From Marispirochaeta sp963667435 (GTDB taxonomy: Bacteria > Spirochaetota > Spirochaetia > JC444 > Marispirochaetaceae), in contig OY763414.1 in the NCBI GenBank assembly GCA_963667435.1, positions 372,001 through 436,000 of the forward strand: DNA of 64,000 bases, written 5' to 3'. Shown one piece after another: positions 17,342 through 24,299 of the stretch (its first letter is position 1; each line of letters opens with the position of its first letter). A program made the translations under genes and the position numbers. The notes beneath the pieces are model-generated. The model had not been told where the DNA came from. It saw only the letters and a list, made by a program, of their open reading frames with translations, and did not search any database.

Positions 17342-18250
17342 TTACGGTTTCGGAAGAAGTGCCAGAGAGTAAAAATAGTCTCCCGAAGGATCTCTCCAGC
17401 GGGCGGCAATCTGAATACCACGGACAAGGGCAGTGGTATACTGATAATTCTCTTCGGTATAGTCGCTTTCTTCTGAAGACTTACTGATATCATAAGCCAC
17501 ATCAACGGTAGTCGCAAGCTGCCTTAGAATTTCGGCAACCGCCGCTTCATCCGCGTAAGCTACTGAATCGGCAAAGCGAATCTTCGGGCGGCTTATACCG
17601 AGACCGACAAAATAACCGTTTAACCCGGGCGTATTTGTTACCCATGAAGGCTCATCATTCCCCCCGGAAAACTGCTCTGTCCCCCCGAGAAAACTCTTGT
17701 TCCTTTTAAGAGATGGAAAACTTATCAAAGCATAGCTGCCTGTGTCGTTCTGGTGCAGAGTTCTGACTTCAGCCTCACGTACAAGTGTCGATACGATGTC
17801 TTTGTTGTAATAAAGACATATATCTTCCGCATAACCGGTATCCTTCCCCCGGGTCAACTGATAGGAAGAAACAATTGCGGCTATGCCGGCAAACTGTGCT
17901 GCCTGCCGGGCAGCATTGTTAATACACTCTTCAAGTTCATTGGTCCTGCTCATTCGCGGATATGATGTACCGAGAAAAAGCAGAGAACCATCTGTAGATT
18001 CAGGCAGCCAGACCCAGTGAGGAAGCTCATCCGGCAGCCACAGAGGTGAAGGGGCTATTTCCCTTACAACTTCAGATTCACGAGGTAATTCCAGTCTATC
18101 TGTGATGGGGGTTCTGAGGTCTCTCCAAGTCTCATACTGACGTTCTACTGATTCTTCTGTATCACCTTCGTCATGGTTCTCGGGTATTGTTGTACACGAA
18201 GAAAGGAGCAATAGTAGCGATGCTGCTGCAAAAATTCCGGTTAATCTCAT
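17342..18250 (-). CDS. LPP20 family lipoprotein (middle)
   Basis: A 302-residue lipoprotein with signal peptide and lipobox LLSSC (Cys19), then an acidic linker. Two LPP20-like units can be seen: LPHWVWLPESTDGSLLFLGTS with a following helix, and a second around PSWVTNTPGLNGYFVGLGIS followed by SVAYADEAAVAEILRQLATT. It lies 36 bases upstream of the larger LPP20 gene on the same strand. AGGAT precedes the ATG. The duplicated unit suggests internal duplication of an ancestral single-domain lipoprotein. The molecular role is unknown. Confidence 0.82.
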   Translation of the reverse strand: MRLTGIFAAASLLLLLSSCTTIPENHDEGDTEESVERQYETWRDLRTPITDRLELPRESEVVREIAPSPLWLPDELPHWVWLPESTDGSLLFLGTSYPRMSRTNELEECINNAARQAAQFAGIAAIVSSYQLTRGKDTGYAEDICLYYNKDIVSTLVREAEVRTLHQNDTGSYALISFPSLKRNKSFLGGTEQFSGGNDEPSWVTNTPGLNGYFVGLGISRPKIRFADSVAYADEAAVAEILRQLATTVDVAYDISKSSEESDYTEENYQYTTALVRGIQIAARWRDPSGDYFYSLALLPKP

Positions 18251-18272
18251 GCTTCTATCCTATCATAAAATC

Positions 18273-18306
18273 AAAAAAAAGACGGTACGAATTAACCGTA
18301 CCGTCT
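18273..18306 (-). terminator. intrinsic terminator after the small LPP20 gene
   Basis: On the minus strand, a 10-bp stem (18306-18297 with 18289-18280, AGACGGTACG and its complement) and a 7-base loop run into eight T residues (18280-18273). It ends the transcript of the 181-residue lipoprotein and separates it from the two larger LPP20 genes, which then need their own promoter or readthrough. Confidence 0.9.
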
Positions 18307-18330
18307 TCTGGTTTTCAATAAAAAAACCGA

Positions 18331-18876
18331 TTATTCTTTTTCAAGTTCTGCATCAAGCCATTTCATAGCTTCGTCAGCTTTGAACTCTGCGAAAGCAGCA
18401 TCTTCGTTACGAACAAAAAGTTCTTTCTCTGCAGCTTCCTTGAGGGCACTCTTCTGATACATAACCATTACGTAAAAAGTACCTTCCTGTTTGTCGAGGT
18501 ATGTCTCAACAACCTTGGAGCCGTTCAGCGTTGCAGAAGCAACCTGTTTTGTAACTGTTTCAAGGAATTCAACAACCTGCTTGTTCCCATCAACACCGGA
18601 TTCCTGAGCGTACTGTTTAACGGCGCTGTCAACCTTTACTTCAACCTGTGCAGCAATTTCTGCCCGGGCATTTGCGGTAGCAGCTGTACGCGCAGTAGAA
18701 AGGTTTGAAGATTTGTAACTTCCAACACCATAGAACGCATCGTCAGCAATTGGGGGTGCGAGAACCCAGTCGGGAAGATCATTGGTGGGTGCTGCAACTG
18801 TCTCGGGGCTGGATGAGCAAGACATTACCATCCCAAGAGCCGCAAGCAAAGTTATCAGAATAAGAACTCTTTTCAT
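18331..18876 (-). CDS. LPP20 family lipoprotein (small)
   Basis: A 181-residue lipoprotein with lipobox MVMSC (Cys20). The mature part has LPDWVLAPPIADDAFYGVGSYKSS followed by an alanine-rich helix (TAATANARAEIAAQ), a single LPP20 domain. Compared with its two downstream neighbours it is the minimal form. GGAGAA lies six bases before the ATG. The leader can form alternative hairpins (see the leader entry). Its own terminator suggests separate, possibly higher, expression. Function unknown. Confidence 0.87.
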   Translation of the reverse strand: MKRVLILITLLAALGMVMSCSSSPETVAAPTNDLPDWVLAPPIADDAFYGVGSYKSSNLSTARTAATANARAEIAAQVEVKVDSAVKQYAQESGVDGNKQVVEFLETVTKQVASATLNGSKVVETYLDKQEGTFYVMVMYQKSALKEAAEKELFVRNEDAAFAEFKADEAMKWLDAELEKE

Positions 18877-18880
18877 TTTT

Positions 18881-18930
18881 TTCTCCTTCCTTATGAGAAA
18901 GTGTTTTGTTTAAACCTACTCCTTTCTCAT
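18881..18930 (-). promoter_or_regulatory. structured leader of the small LPP20 gene
   Basis: In the 5' leader on the minus strand, ATGAGAAAG (18930-18922) and CTTTCTCAT (18901-18893) are perfect complements 20 bases apart; the loop contains the palindrome GTTTAAAC. The TTTCTC of the second arm is also complementary to GAGAAA in the Shine-Dalgarno region (18885-18880) across a loop of about ten bases. Two mutually exclusive structures, one masking the ribosome site, are therefore possible. Confidence 0.4.
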
Positions 18931-18971
18931 CGGTATTTCAAGGTAATGATAAAAAATATAACGCATCCAAA

Positions 18972-19000
18972 TTGATTTTTTGTTACCCATATTGTAATAA
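18972..19000 (+). promoter_or_regulatory. predicted promoter of the 76-residue gene
   Basis: TTGATT (18972-18977) and TAATAA (18995-19000) are 17 bases apart. The expected transcript start (about 19006-19008) coincides with the ATG at 19006, and no separate Shine-Dalgarno sequence is present, so the message may be leaderless. Confidence 0.45.
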
Positions 19001-19005
19001 TAGGT

Positions 19006-19236
19006 ATGGCTCGCGAAAAATCATACTTTTTTATTATAGATGGTCTCACCACGGATAAGGCAGTATTCTTCAAAAGAGGTCTGCTTGAGCTCTCTATTGT
19101 AGTGGATGTAAAAATTAATATCCGTTCCGGACTGGTTGAGGTTATCTCCACAAAAAAGATTGAAGAAGCCGTTCAGACGTGCTGCAACCTCGCCGGGCTC
19201 CAGATGCGCACTCAGGTAAGCCGGAAAGAACTTTAA
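19006..19236 (+). CDS. small conserved-looking protein, ferredoxin-like fold pattern
   Basis: A 76-residue protein, MAREKSYFFIID at the start, with the alternation beta-alpha-beta-beta-alpha-beta: YFFIIDG, helix around KAVFFKRGLLEL, strands VVDVKINI and GLVEVIS, helix KIEEAVQTCCNLAG. This resembles HMA/ACT-type small domains, but the HMA metal-binding CxxC is absent; the two adjacent cysteines lie in the second helix. I do not recognise it. It is divergent from the LPP20 gene and 53 bases ahead of birA. The promoter just upstream and the regular fold support a real gene. Confidence 0.6.
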   Translation: MAREKSYFFIIDGLTTDKAVFFKRGLLELSIVVDVKINIRSGLVEVISTKKIEEAVQTCCNLAGLQMRTQVSRKEL

Positions 19237-19271
19237 ACCTGTCACTTATAACTTGATTAATTTTAACACTT

Positions 19272-19303
19272 TGGTTAACCTGCACAGCCATGTCGGTTAA
19301 CCG
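19272..19303 (+). promoter_or_regulatory. BirA-like operator overlapping the birA start
   Basis: TGGTTAACC (19272-19280) and GGTTAACCG (19295-19303) are separated by exactly 14 bases. The published BirA operator form is two inverted half sites, TTGTWAACC and GGTTWACAA, 14-16 bases apart; the halves here match 8/9 and 7/9. The site spans the birA ATG (19290). It would allow biotinyl-AMP-loaded BirA to repress birA-bioY-ecfA-ecfT. Confidence 0.65.
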
Positions 19304-20237
19304 TGATGAAAGTATCAGAAATTCCATTCTATCAACGATGGTGAACAGCAGATTACCAGTTTCCGGAAATGACCTGGGCAAAAAACTTGGTATCAGCCGT
19401 GTTGCGGTCTGGAAACATATACAGGTACTGCTTGGAGAGGGATATACAATCAGCAGCAGCAGAGCCGGATATACACTTGAGTCCGAGCCTGATCATGTAA
19501 CATCAAGCAGTGCTGAACTTTACGCGCAGCCTGTATTTTCTACTGCATCCGCCGATTCCACCATGCAGATGGCCGAAGCTTATAATGAAAACGGAACTGC
19601 TTTTTTTGTTGCCAGAAACCAGCTTAAAGGACGAGGCAGACAGGGAAAAAGCTGGGCTTCCCCGGGAGGTGGTCTTTACCTGACCGTGGTATTTGCGCCG
19701 AAACTACCTGCTGCCTATGCTAATATGTATCTTATTAGCGCTGGTATTGCCGCAGCGGAGCTTATCAACAGGCAGTATAATGCAGGCTGTCGCTTTTCCT
19801 GGCCGAATGATCTGTATTGCGAAAATCAGAAACTGGGAGGGCTTCTCCTTGAAATAGACGGAGAGTCAGAATCACCATCCATATGCAGACTTGGATTAGG
19901 TATAAACATCGAAACTATTGATGAAAACAAATTCCCCAATGCAGCCTGCCTGGTTAATTATACAAGTCACAGTACGAAAAAACCGACCACAAGAACTGTC
20001 TTTTCCCTGCTTAAACCGGCCCTCGCAGAAGCAGTGGAAAACAGTACGCCGGAAACAACACGCCTGAACTGGGAAGAAATCTCCGAAGAGACCGGGACCA
20101 GTATAATACTACACGGTAAAGGATACATTATTTCGGGCATGAGTCTTACCGGATCACTTATACTTGAAGAGAGTAATGGTGATGCATGGGAAGCTTCACC
20201 TGGATGGAAAATAATTGGCCCCTATCGCCGATTATAG
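19290..20237 (+). CDS. birA: biotin-[acyl-CoA carboxylase] ligase and biotin repressor
   Basis: A 315-residue bifunctional BirA (group II). The N-terminal winged helix (about 9-65) contains VSGNDLGKKLGISRVAVWKHI, with the recognition helix in the last part. The ligase domain has GRGRQGKSW (114-122), the biotinyl-AMP loop, and KLGGLLLE further on. It should attach biotin to Lys637 of the large carboxylase at 2891-8404 and repress biotin uptake genes. It heads birA-bioY-ecfA-ecfT. The start overlaps the predicted BirA operator; no better start codon lies upstream in frame. Confidence 0.95.
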   Translation: MSVNRDESIRNSILSTMVNSRLPVSGNDLGKKLGISRVAVWKHIQVLLGEGYTISSSRAGYTLESEPDHVTSSSAELYAQPVFSTASADSTMQMAEAYNENGTAFFVARNQLKGRGRQGKSWASPGGGLYLTVVFAPKLPAAYANMYLISAGIAAAELINRQYNAGCRFSWPNDLYCENQKLGGLLLEIDGESESPSICRLGLGINIETIDENKFPNAACLVNYTSHSTKKPTTRTVFSLLKPALAEAVENSTPETTRLNWEEISEETGTSIILHGKGYIISGMSLTGSLILEESNGDAWEASPGWKIIGPYRRL

Positions 20238-20271
20238 GCTTAAAAACAAATAATTTTGAAGGAATTTATTC

Positions 20272-20832
20272 GTGGAAGAGAACAAGCTTGCACCGGCAGT
20301 AAAAGCTGCAGTCTTTACTGCTCTGATTATTCTTGGAACTTTTATTAAATTTTACATTCCCATTGTCTCGCCTCAGGTTCCAGTGGTTCTGGCTAACCTG
20401 TTTGTGATTATGGCCGGCATGTTTCTCGGCCCAATTTGGGGGTCTGTGTCAGTCCTGCTTTATCTTTTTATAGGCCTTGCAGGCTTACCGGTGTTCAGCG
20501 CCGGAGGTGGACCTGCTGTTTTTCTCGGCCCGACAGGAGGCTACCTGATCGGATATCTTCCAGCTGCTTTTATCGCCGGATTAATTTCCAGGCCCTCAAA
20601 AGGTCGCCTGCCTCTGCTTTTATCGGCAGGAATTTCAGGAGTTATCGTCATCTACCTTGTTGGAGTCCCATGGTTGTTCTGGCGACTTTCTGCTGTTAAC
20701 GGGAGTGCTCCACCCCTTTTTCAAGGACTTGTAATGGGTTCTTTTCTGTATCTTCCCGGAGATGTTCTAAAAATCATTACTGCATCCTTTCTTACCCGAT
20801 CATTTCATCGGCTTGGATTAAGCAATACCTGA
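20272..20832 (+). CDS. bioY: biotin transporter, ECF S component
   Basis: A 186-residue membrane protein with six hydrophobic segments. GLAGLPVFSAGGGPAVFLGPTGGYLIGY is the conserved BioY block (given here as GLAGLPVF ... GPTGGYLIGY). It binds biotin and works with the ECF energising module encoded next. The start codon is GTG, with GAAGGAA nine bases upstream; the first ATG inside would remove the first membrane segment. The stop overlaps the start of the ATPase gene (TGATG). Confidence 0.93.
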   Translation: MEENKLAPAVKAAVFTALIILGTFIKFYIPIVSPQVPVVLANLFVIMAGMFLGPIWGSVSVLLYLFIGLAGLPVFSAGGGPAVFLGPTGGYLIGYLPAAFIAGLISRPSKGRLPLLLSAGISGVIVIYLVGVPWLFWRLSAVNGSAPPLFQGLVMGSFLYLPGDVLKIITASFLTRSFHRLGLSNT

Positions 20833-21590
20833 TGCCTGAGGTAGAACCTGTTCTCAGCTTTTCCGATGTGCAGTACCGTTTCAATGACGGTACTCTTGGT
20901 CTGGATGGAGTTACAATCGATTTTTTTCCCCGGGAGCTGCTTATCCTGGCGGGAGCAAACGGGGCCGGAAAAACTCTTCTGATGAGGCATGCGAACGGAC
21001 TCCTTCACCCCACTTCCGGAGAGGTTGTTTTCAAAGGTGCTCCCCTGAGAAAAAATCTCAGGGGAGCACGCCGCAGCCTGGGCATGGTTTTTCAGCATCC
21101 GGAAGACCAGTTCATAGAGGATAGTGTCCGGAGCGAAATCAGGTTCGGGATAGATAACCTCGGCTTACCCGCTGAGGTCTGCGACCTGAGGGTTCAGACA
21201 GTATTAGAGCAGTTTGACCTGGACAATCTGAAAAATCGACATCCGCTGAGTCTTTCAGGTGGAGAGAGACGACGTCTTGCACTTGCTTCTGTTATCGTCA
21301 TGAATCCGGATTATCTGATACTGGATGAACCTTTTATGGAGCTTGACTATCCCGGAATCCGAGAGCTTCTAAGCATTCTTATTTCCCTGCATAAAGATGG
21401 TCAGGGAATGTGCATAGTAACCCACGACGTAGGCAAAATTCTCGCCCATTCAGACCGACTGATACTTATGAAGAAAGGCAAAATAATCTGTGCAGGACCA
21501 TCAAGAGATTTAATTGGTATCCTGGAAGAAAACGGTGTACGCAATCCCTGCCGGGGAGGTTTTCCGTTTGAGGCTGCGACATGGCTGTAA
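20832..21590 (+). CDS. bioM: ECF transporter ATPase (biotin uptake, BioM-like)
   Basis: A 252-residue ABC ATPase. Walker A GANGAGKT (41-48), Q loop in VFQHPEDQ, signature LSGGERR (141-147), Walker B LILDEP (162-167) and switch His in VTHDV are all intact. ATG overlaps the bioY stop by one base and the 3' end overlaps the next gene by ten bases. The chain is in a BioMNY arrangement, which makes biotin the likely substrate. A 14-bp perfect hairpin lies in the coding sequence at 21037-21069. Confidence 0.92.
   Translation: MPEVEPVLSFSDVQYRFNDGTLGLDGVTIDFFPRELLILAGANGAGKTLLMRHANGLLHPTSGEVVFKGAPLRKNLRGARRSLGMVFQHPEDQFIEDSVRSEIRFGIDNLGLPAEVCDLRVQTVLEQFDLDNLKNRHPLSLSGGERRRLALASVIVMNPDYLILDEPFMELDYPGIRELLSILISLHKDGQGMCIVTHDVGKILAHSDRLILMKKGKIICAGPSRDLIGILEENGVRNPCRGGFPFEAATWL
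21037..21069 (+). other. perfect 14-bp hairpin inside the ATPase coding sequence
   Basis: GTGCTCCCCTGAGA (21037-21050) and TCTCAGGGGAGCAC (21056-21069) are exact complements around a loop of five A residues. It encodes residues between Walker A and the Q loop. No T tract follows, so it is not an intrinsic terminator. The RNA hairpin should be very stable and could slow ribosomes or set an mRNA end. Confidence 0.8.
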
Positions 21591-22330
21591 TTCTGACCTA
21601 TCAGACACGGGAAGGCTTTCTCTTCAGGCTTGATGCAAGGTTGAAGCTTTTAATGCTCATGTCTCTCTCCATAGCCGTGTTTTCCTTCACATACTGCGAG
21701 GCAGTGATTTGCAGTCTCGGTCTTATATATCTGCTTCTTTTTCATGGTCCCGGGAAAAAAAACGGAGGCCTTCTGGTTTTATCTGCTCTCAGATTTATTC
21801 TGTTTCTTTCGGTTATTTATGTTTTATCGGGGATCAGCAGTCCTGAAGGAAATTCCCTGCTGCAGACTATACAAAAAGCAGGCCCGTTCCTTCTCCGCCT
21901 GCTGCTGCTGATTCTGGCGGGTTTTCTTTTCACCGGAACCACAGCCATTGCAGATATACGTGGTGCCGCCTTCACGTTTACCCGCCGAATACCCTTCTTT
22001 CCTGCATCTATTGTTTCTTTGATGTTTTCCGTTACAGTAAGCACAATACCGCTATTTTTTACATCCCTAAGAAAAAGCAGAGAAGCACTCCTGTGCAGAG
22101 GGCCTATCCCCTGGTACAGGCCCTTGCGCAGAATAAAAGCTCTTGTCTTTCCCCTGCTTACCAGGGTAATCCGGAGATCTGATATCCTCACGGATTCGCT
22201 TATTTCCAGAGGATACACAACCGATCGAAGTTTCCTGCTGACTAAGCTCGATAAACGTCAAATTGCAGTCTCATCTGCAATTGTACTCCTTCTGCTTGGC
22301 AGGGCATTCAGTATTTTCCCAAGCTTCTGA
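21581..22330 (+). CDS. bioN: ECF transporter transmembrane component (BioN/EcfT-like)
   Basis: A 249-residue membrane protein that couples the ATPase to BioY. The N-terminal part has LDARLKLL, a family mark. Several hydrophobic segments follow. The cytoplasmic coupling region has the two short arginine motifs expected of EcfT, seen here as LLCRGPI and SLISRGY. It overlaps the ATPase gene by ten bases. With bioY and bioM it completes a dedicated biotin uptake system. Confidence 0.9.
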   Translation: MAVILTYQTREGFLFRLDARLKLLMLMSLSIAVFSFTYCEAVICSLGLIYLLLFHGPGKKNGGLLVLSALRFILFLSVIYVLSGISSPEGNSLLQTIQKAGPFLLRLLLLILAGFLFTGTTAIADIRGAAFTFTRRIPFFPASIVSLMFSVTVSTIPLFFTSLRKSREALLCRGPIPWYRPLRRIKALVFPLLTRVIRRSDILTDSLISRGYTTDRSFLLTKLDKRQIAVSSAIVLLLLGRAFSIFPSF

Positions 22331-22366
22331 TATACCTTTCGGGAATTCTCGTTTATACTCTGGAAA

Positions 22367-24271
22367 ATGAAATTTTCATTTCCCGAACATCAGAGAACCC
22401 GGCTGCTATGGCTTTTAAATGCCACTGACCAGGAAACAACAGAACTCAACCTGATCAACCGTTTACTACAGCGGTATAACGGATTTACAATTCCGCTTCG
22501 GGATATAAGCCGGGGAGGCATCGATGTTTCAGCCAGCAGTTTGATTAAAAAACTGCTTAAAAACGGGTTCCTGAGAATCAGTAAAACTGAGTTTGAAATC
22601 CATCCACGATACCTCAACCCCTACAACGAGCTGATAACTGATATCAAAGAGGTATATACAAACTTTCAGAAAGGACAAATACCAATAACAACCCATTTGC
22701 CCTGCAGCAGTTTCAGCGTTGTCCCTGAAGGAACCCAGACAATCAGCCTCAGCGATTTCAGTATTCATTTCCGTCAAGCTGAAATCCATAAGGAAGAACT
22801 TTTTGAAATTGGCTTTCCAGGTAACCTTCCGACAGTGCTGCTTCACAGTGACTTTATTCAGGAGTTCCCCTTTATTTGCTGGCGAAAAATCCGCCATTAT
22901 TTTGCCATTTTTTCCGGCGACAACAGTGACTTTTTTGCAGAAAAGATAATGAGCTATCGCAATTTGCTCATTGGAAAACCACGGGACCTGCTTGAATCAG
23001 AAATAAACAACCTCAAGCGTCCCACTGATAAAGAGTACAGAGAGGAATGTACCAGAATAATCCTTAACCGAATAACAGCTTCAAACGACGCTGCCCGACA
23101 GGTTATACAAGATACAGTCTCTCCGGAGAACAGCTACATCCTTACCCGTTTTTCCTATAATGAATCCGGTGATTTTGATTTTCTTCAGGCTCTGATACTG
23201 CTAAAACAGTATTACGAAAGCAGAGAACAGCGATTTGCCCCCGGTGCAGATGATTTCCTGAAAGGCTTGAAGGATAATATAAATATCTGCATGAATACCG
23301 GAGGCTTAAAGAGATTAATTGAGGAACACTTTTCCTCATCTCCGAAGGAACAGATAGACGAAGTATTCGATAAATTCCTGGGGAAATATGCCGGTGGAAA
23401 TCCTGGAGACCGGGAGGTTTTCGGCTTTTCCACCCCGGGACAGGGAGATTTCCTTATTCATCGCGAAAATCTACCGGCATTTCTGGACTCCAATGGAAGC
23501 AGGGTTCTACGCAAAGTTCAAGGACAGATTGAAGATCGCTGGAGGAGCATGATTGAACAGCACAGGTTTGAAGACGCCATGCTCCAGGATAAAGCTTTCC
23601 GCAAACTAATTTCGGAATTAACAGCTAGCGAGAATCCTATATTTACCGCCATGGTTAAAAGAAGTGAACTGTATACAATTCTTAGGAAGCTGCCCGTTCG
23701 CAGCGGGCTTGTTTCCAGACTGACCTCGTTTACATTCACAGAGGCTGATAAAGTATTTGAGCTCAACAGAAGCAGAATCTATGATGAATTGTATAAAGAA
23801 TCATACACTGGATGCTCTTTGTTCGGATCTCTGATTTTCCGTCTTCTACACTGGCTTGCCAGGTCGGTCTATACCGGTCAGAACACTGACGCAAAAGATT
23901 CTCCCACTGTTCCACGGGAATTGAAGGAAAGTACCACATCAGAACAGGAGATACTTCGTCAGATTGGTGCAGGAGAAAAATCAGAAAGCTCCACAATCCT
24001 ACAGGAGCTGTGGAACCGTCTTCCTGTTGATATCCTCCCCCGGGAAGAGATAGATCGTAATATTCTCACTGACCTAATAGCTTTTTATAATCAGAAGAAT
24101 GAAGTTGTTTTTTCAACCCTTGATCATATTCGGGAAAGAAACCTCAGGCGTGTAATACAGAAAGCTTCCCATCTTGAAGGTTACAAGAGTGCATTAGATG
24201 AGTATATTCAGGCAAAAATGACTGTTCTTATTGCAAGCCGGCAGGAAATGAGAAGTAAAACCCGGTTTTAA
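22367..24271 (+). CDS. unknown 634-residue protein paired with Lhr helicase
   Basis: I do not recognise this protein. It is soluble and largely helical, without signal peptide. Residues about 25-90 look like a winged helix (RLLQRYNGFTIPLRDISRGG, then SASSLIKKLLKNGFLRI) ending in LNPYNELI. The rest is charged with no visible catalytic motif. The stop is 28 bases before the Lhr helicase start, so the pair is probably one operon. A similar arrangement, a helicase beside a 687-residue helical protein, recurs at 43350-47135. A role as helicase partner in DNA repair or RNA processing is inference. Confidence 0.75.
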   Translation: MKFSFPEHQRTRLLWLLNATDQETTELNLINRLLQRYNGFTIPLRDISRGGIDVSASSLIKKLLKNGFLRISKTEFEIHPRYLNPYNELITDIKEVYTNFQKGQIPITTHLPCSSFSVVPEGTQTISLSDFSIHFRQAEIHKEELFEIGFPGNLPTVLLHSDFIQEFPFICWRKIRHYFAIFSGDNSDFFAEKIMSYRNLLIGKPRDLLESEINNLKRPTDKEYREECTRIILNRITASNDAARQVIQDTVSPENSYILTRFSYNESGDFDFLQALILLKQYYESREQRFAPGADDFLKGLKDNINICMNTGGLKRLIEEHFSSSPKEQIDEVFDKFLGKYAGGNPGDREVFGFSTPGQGDFLIHRENLPAFLDSNGSRVLRKVQGQIEDRWRSMIEQHRFEDAMLQDKAFRKLISELTASENPIFTAMVKRSELYTILRKLPVRSGLVSRLTSFTFTEADKVFELNRSRIYDELYKESYTGCSLFGSLIFRLLHWLARSVYTGQNTDAKDSPTVPRELKESTTSEQEILRQIGAGEKSESSTILQELWNRLPVDILPREEIDRNILTDLIAFYNQKNEVVFSTLDHIRERNLRRVIQKASHLEGYKSALDEYIQAKMTVLIASRQEMRSKTRF

Positions 24272-24299
24272 CGGACCCCATACAGACGGATTTATCGAT

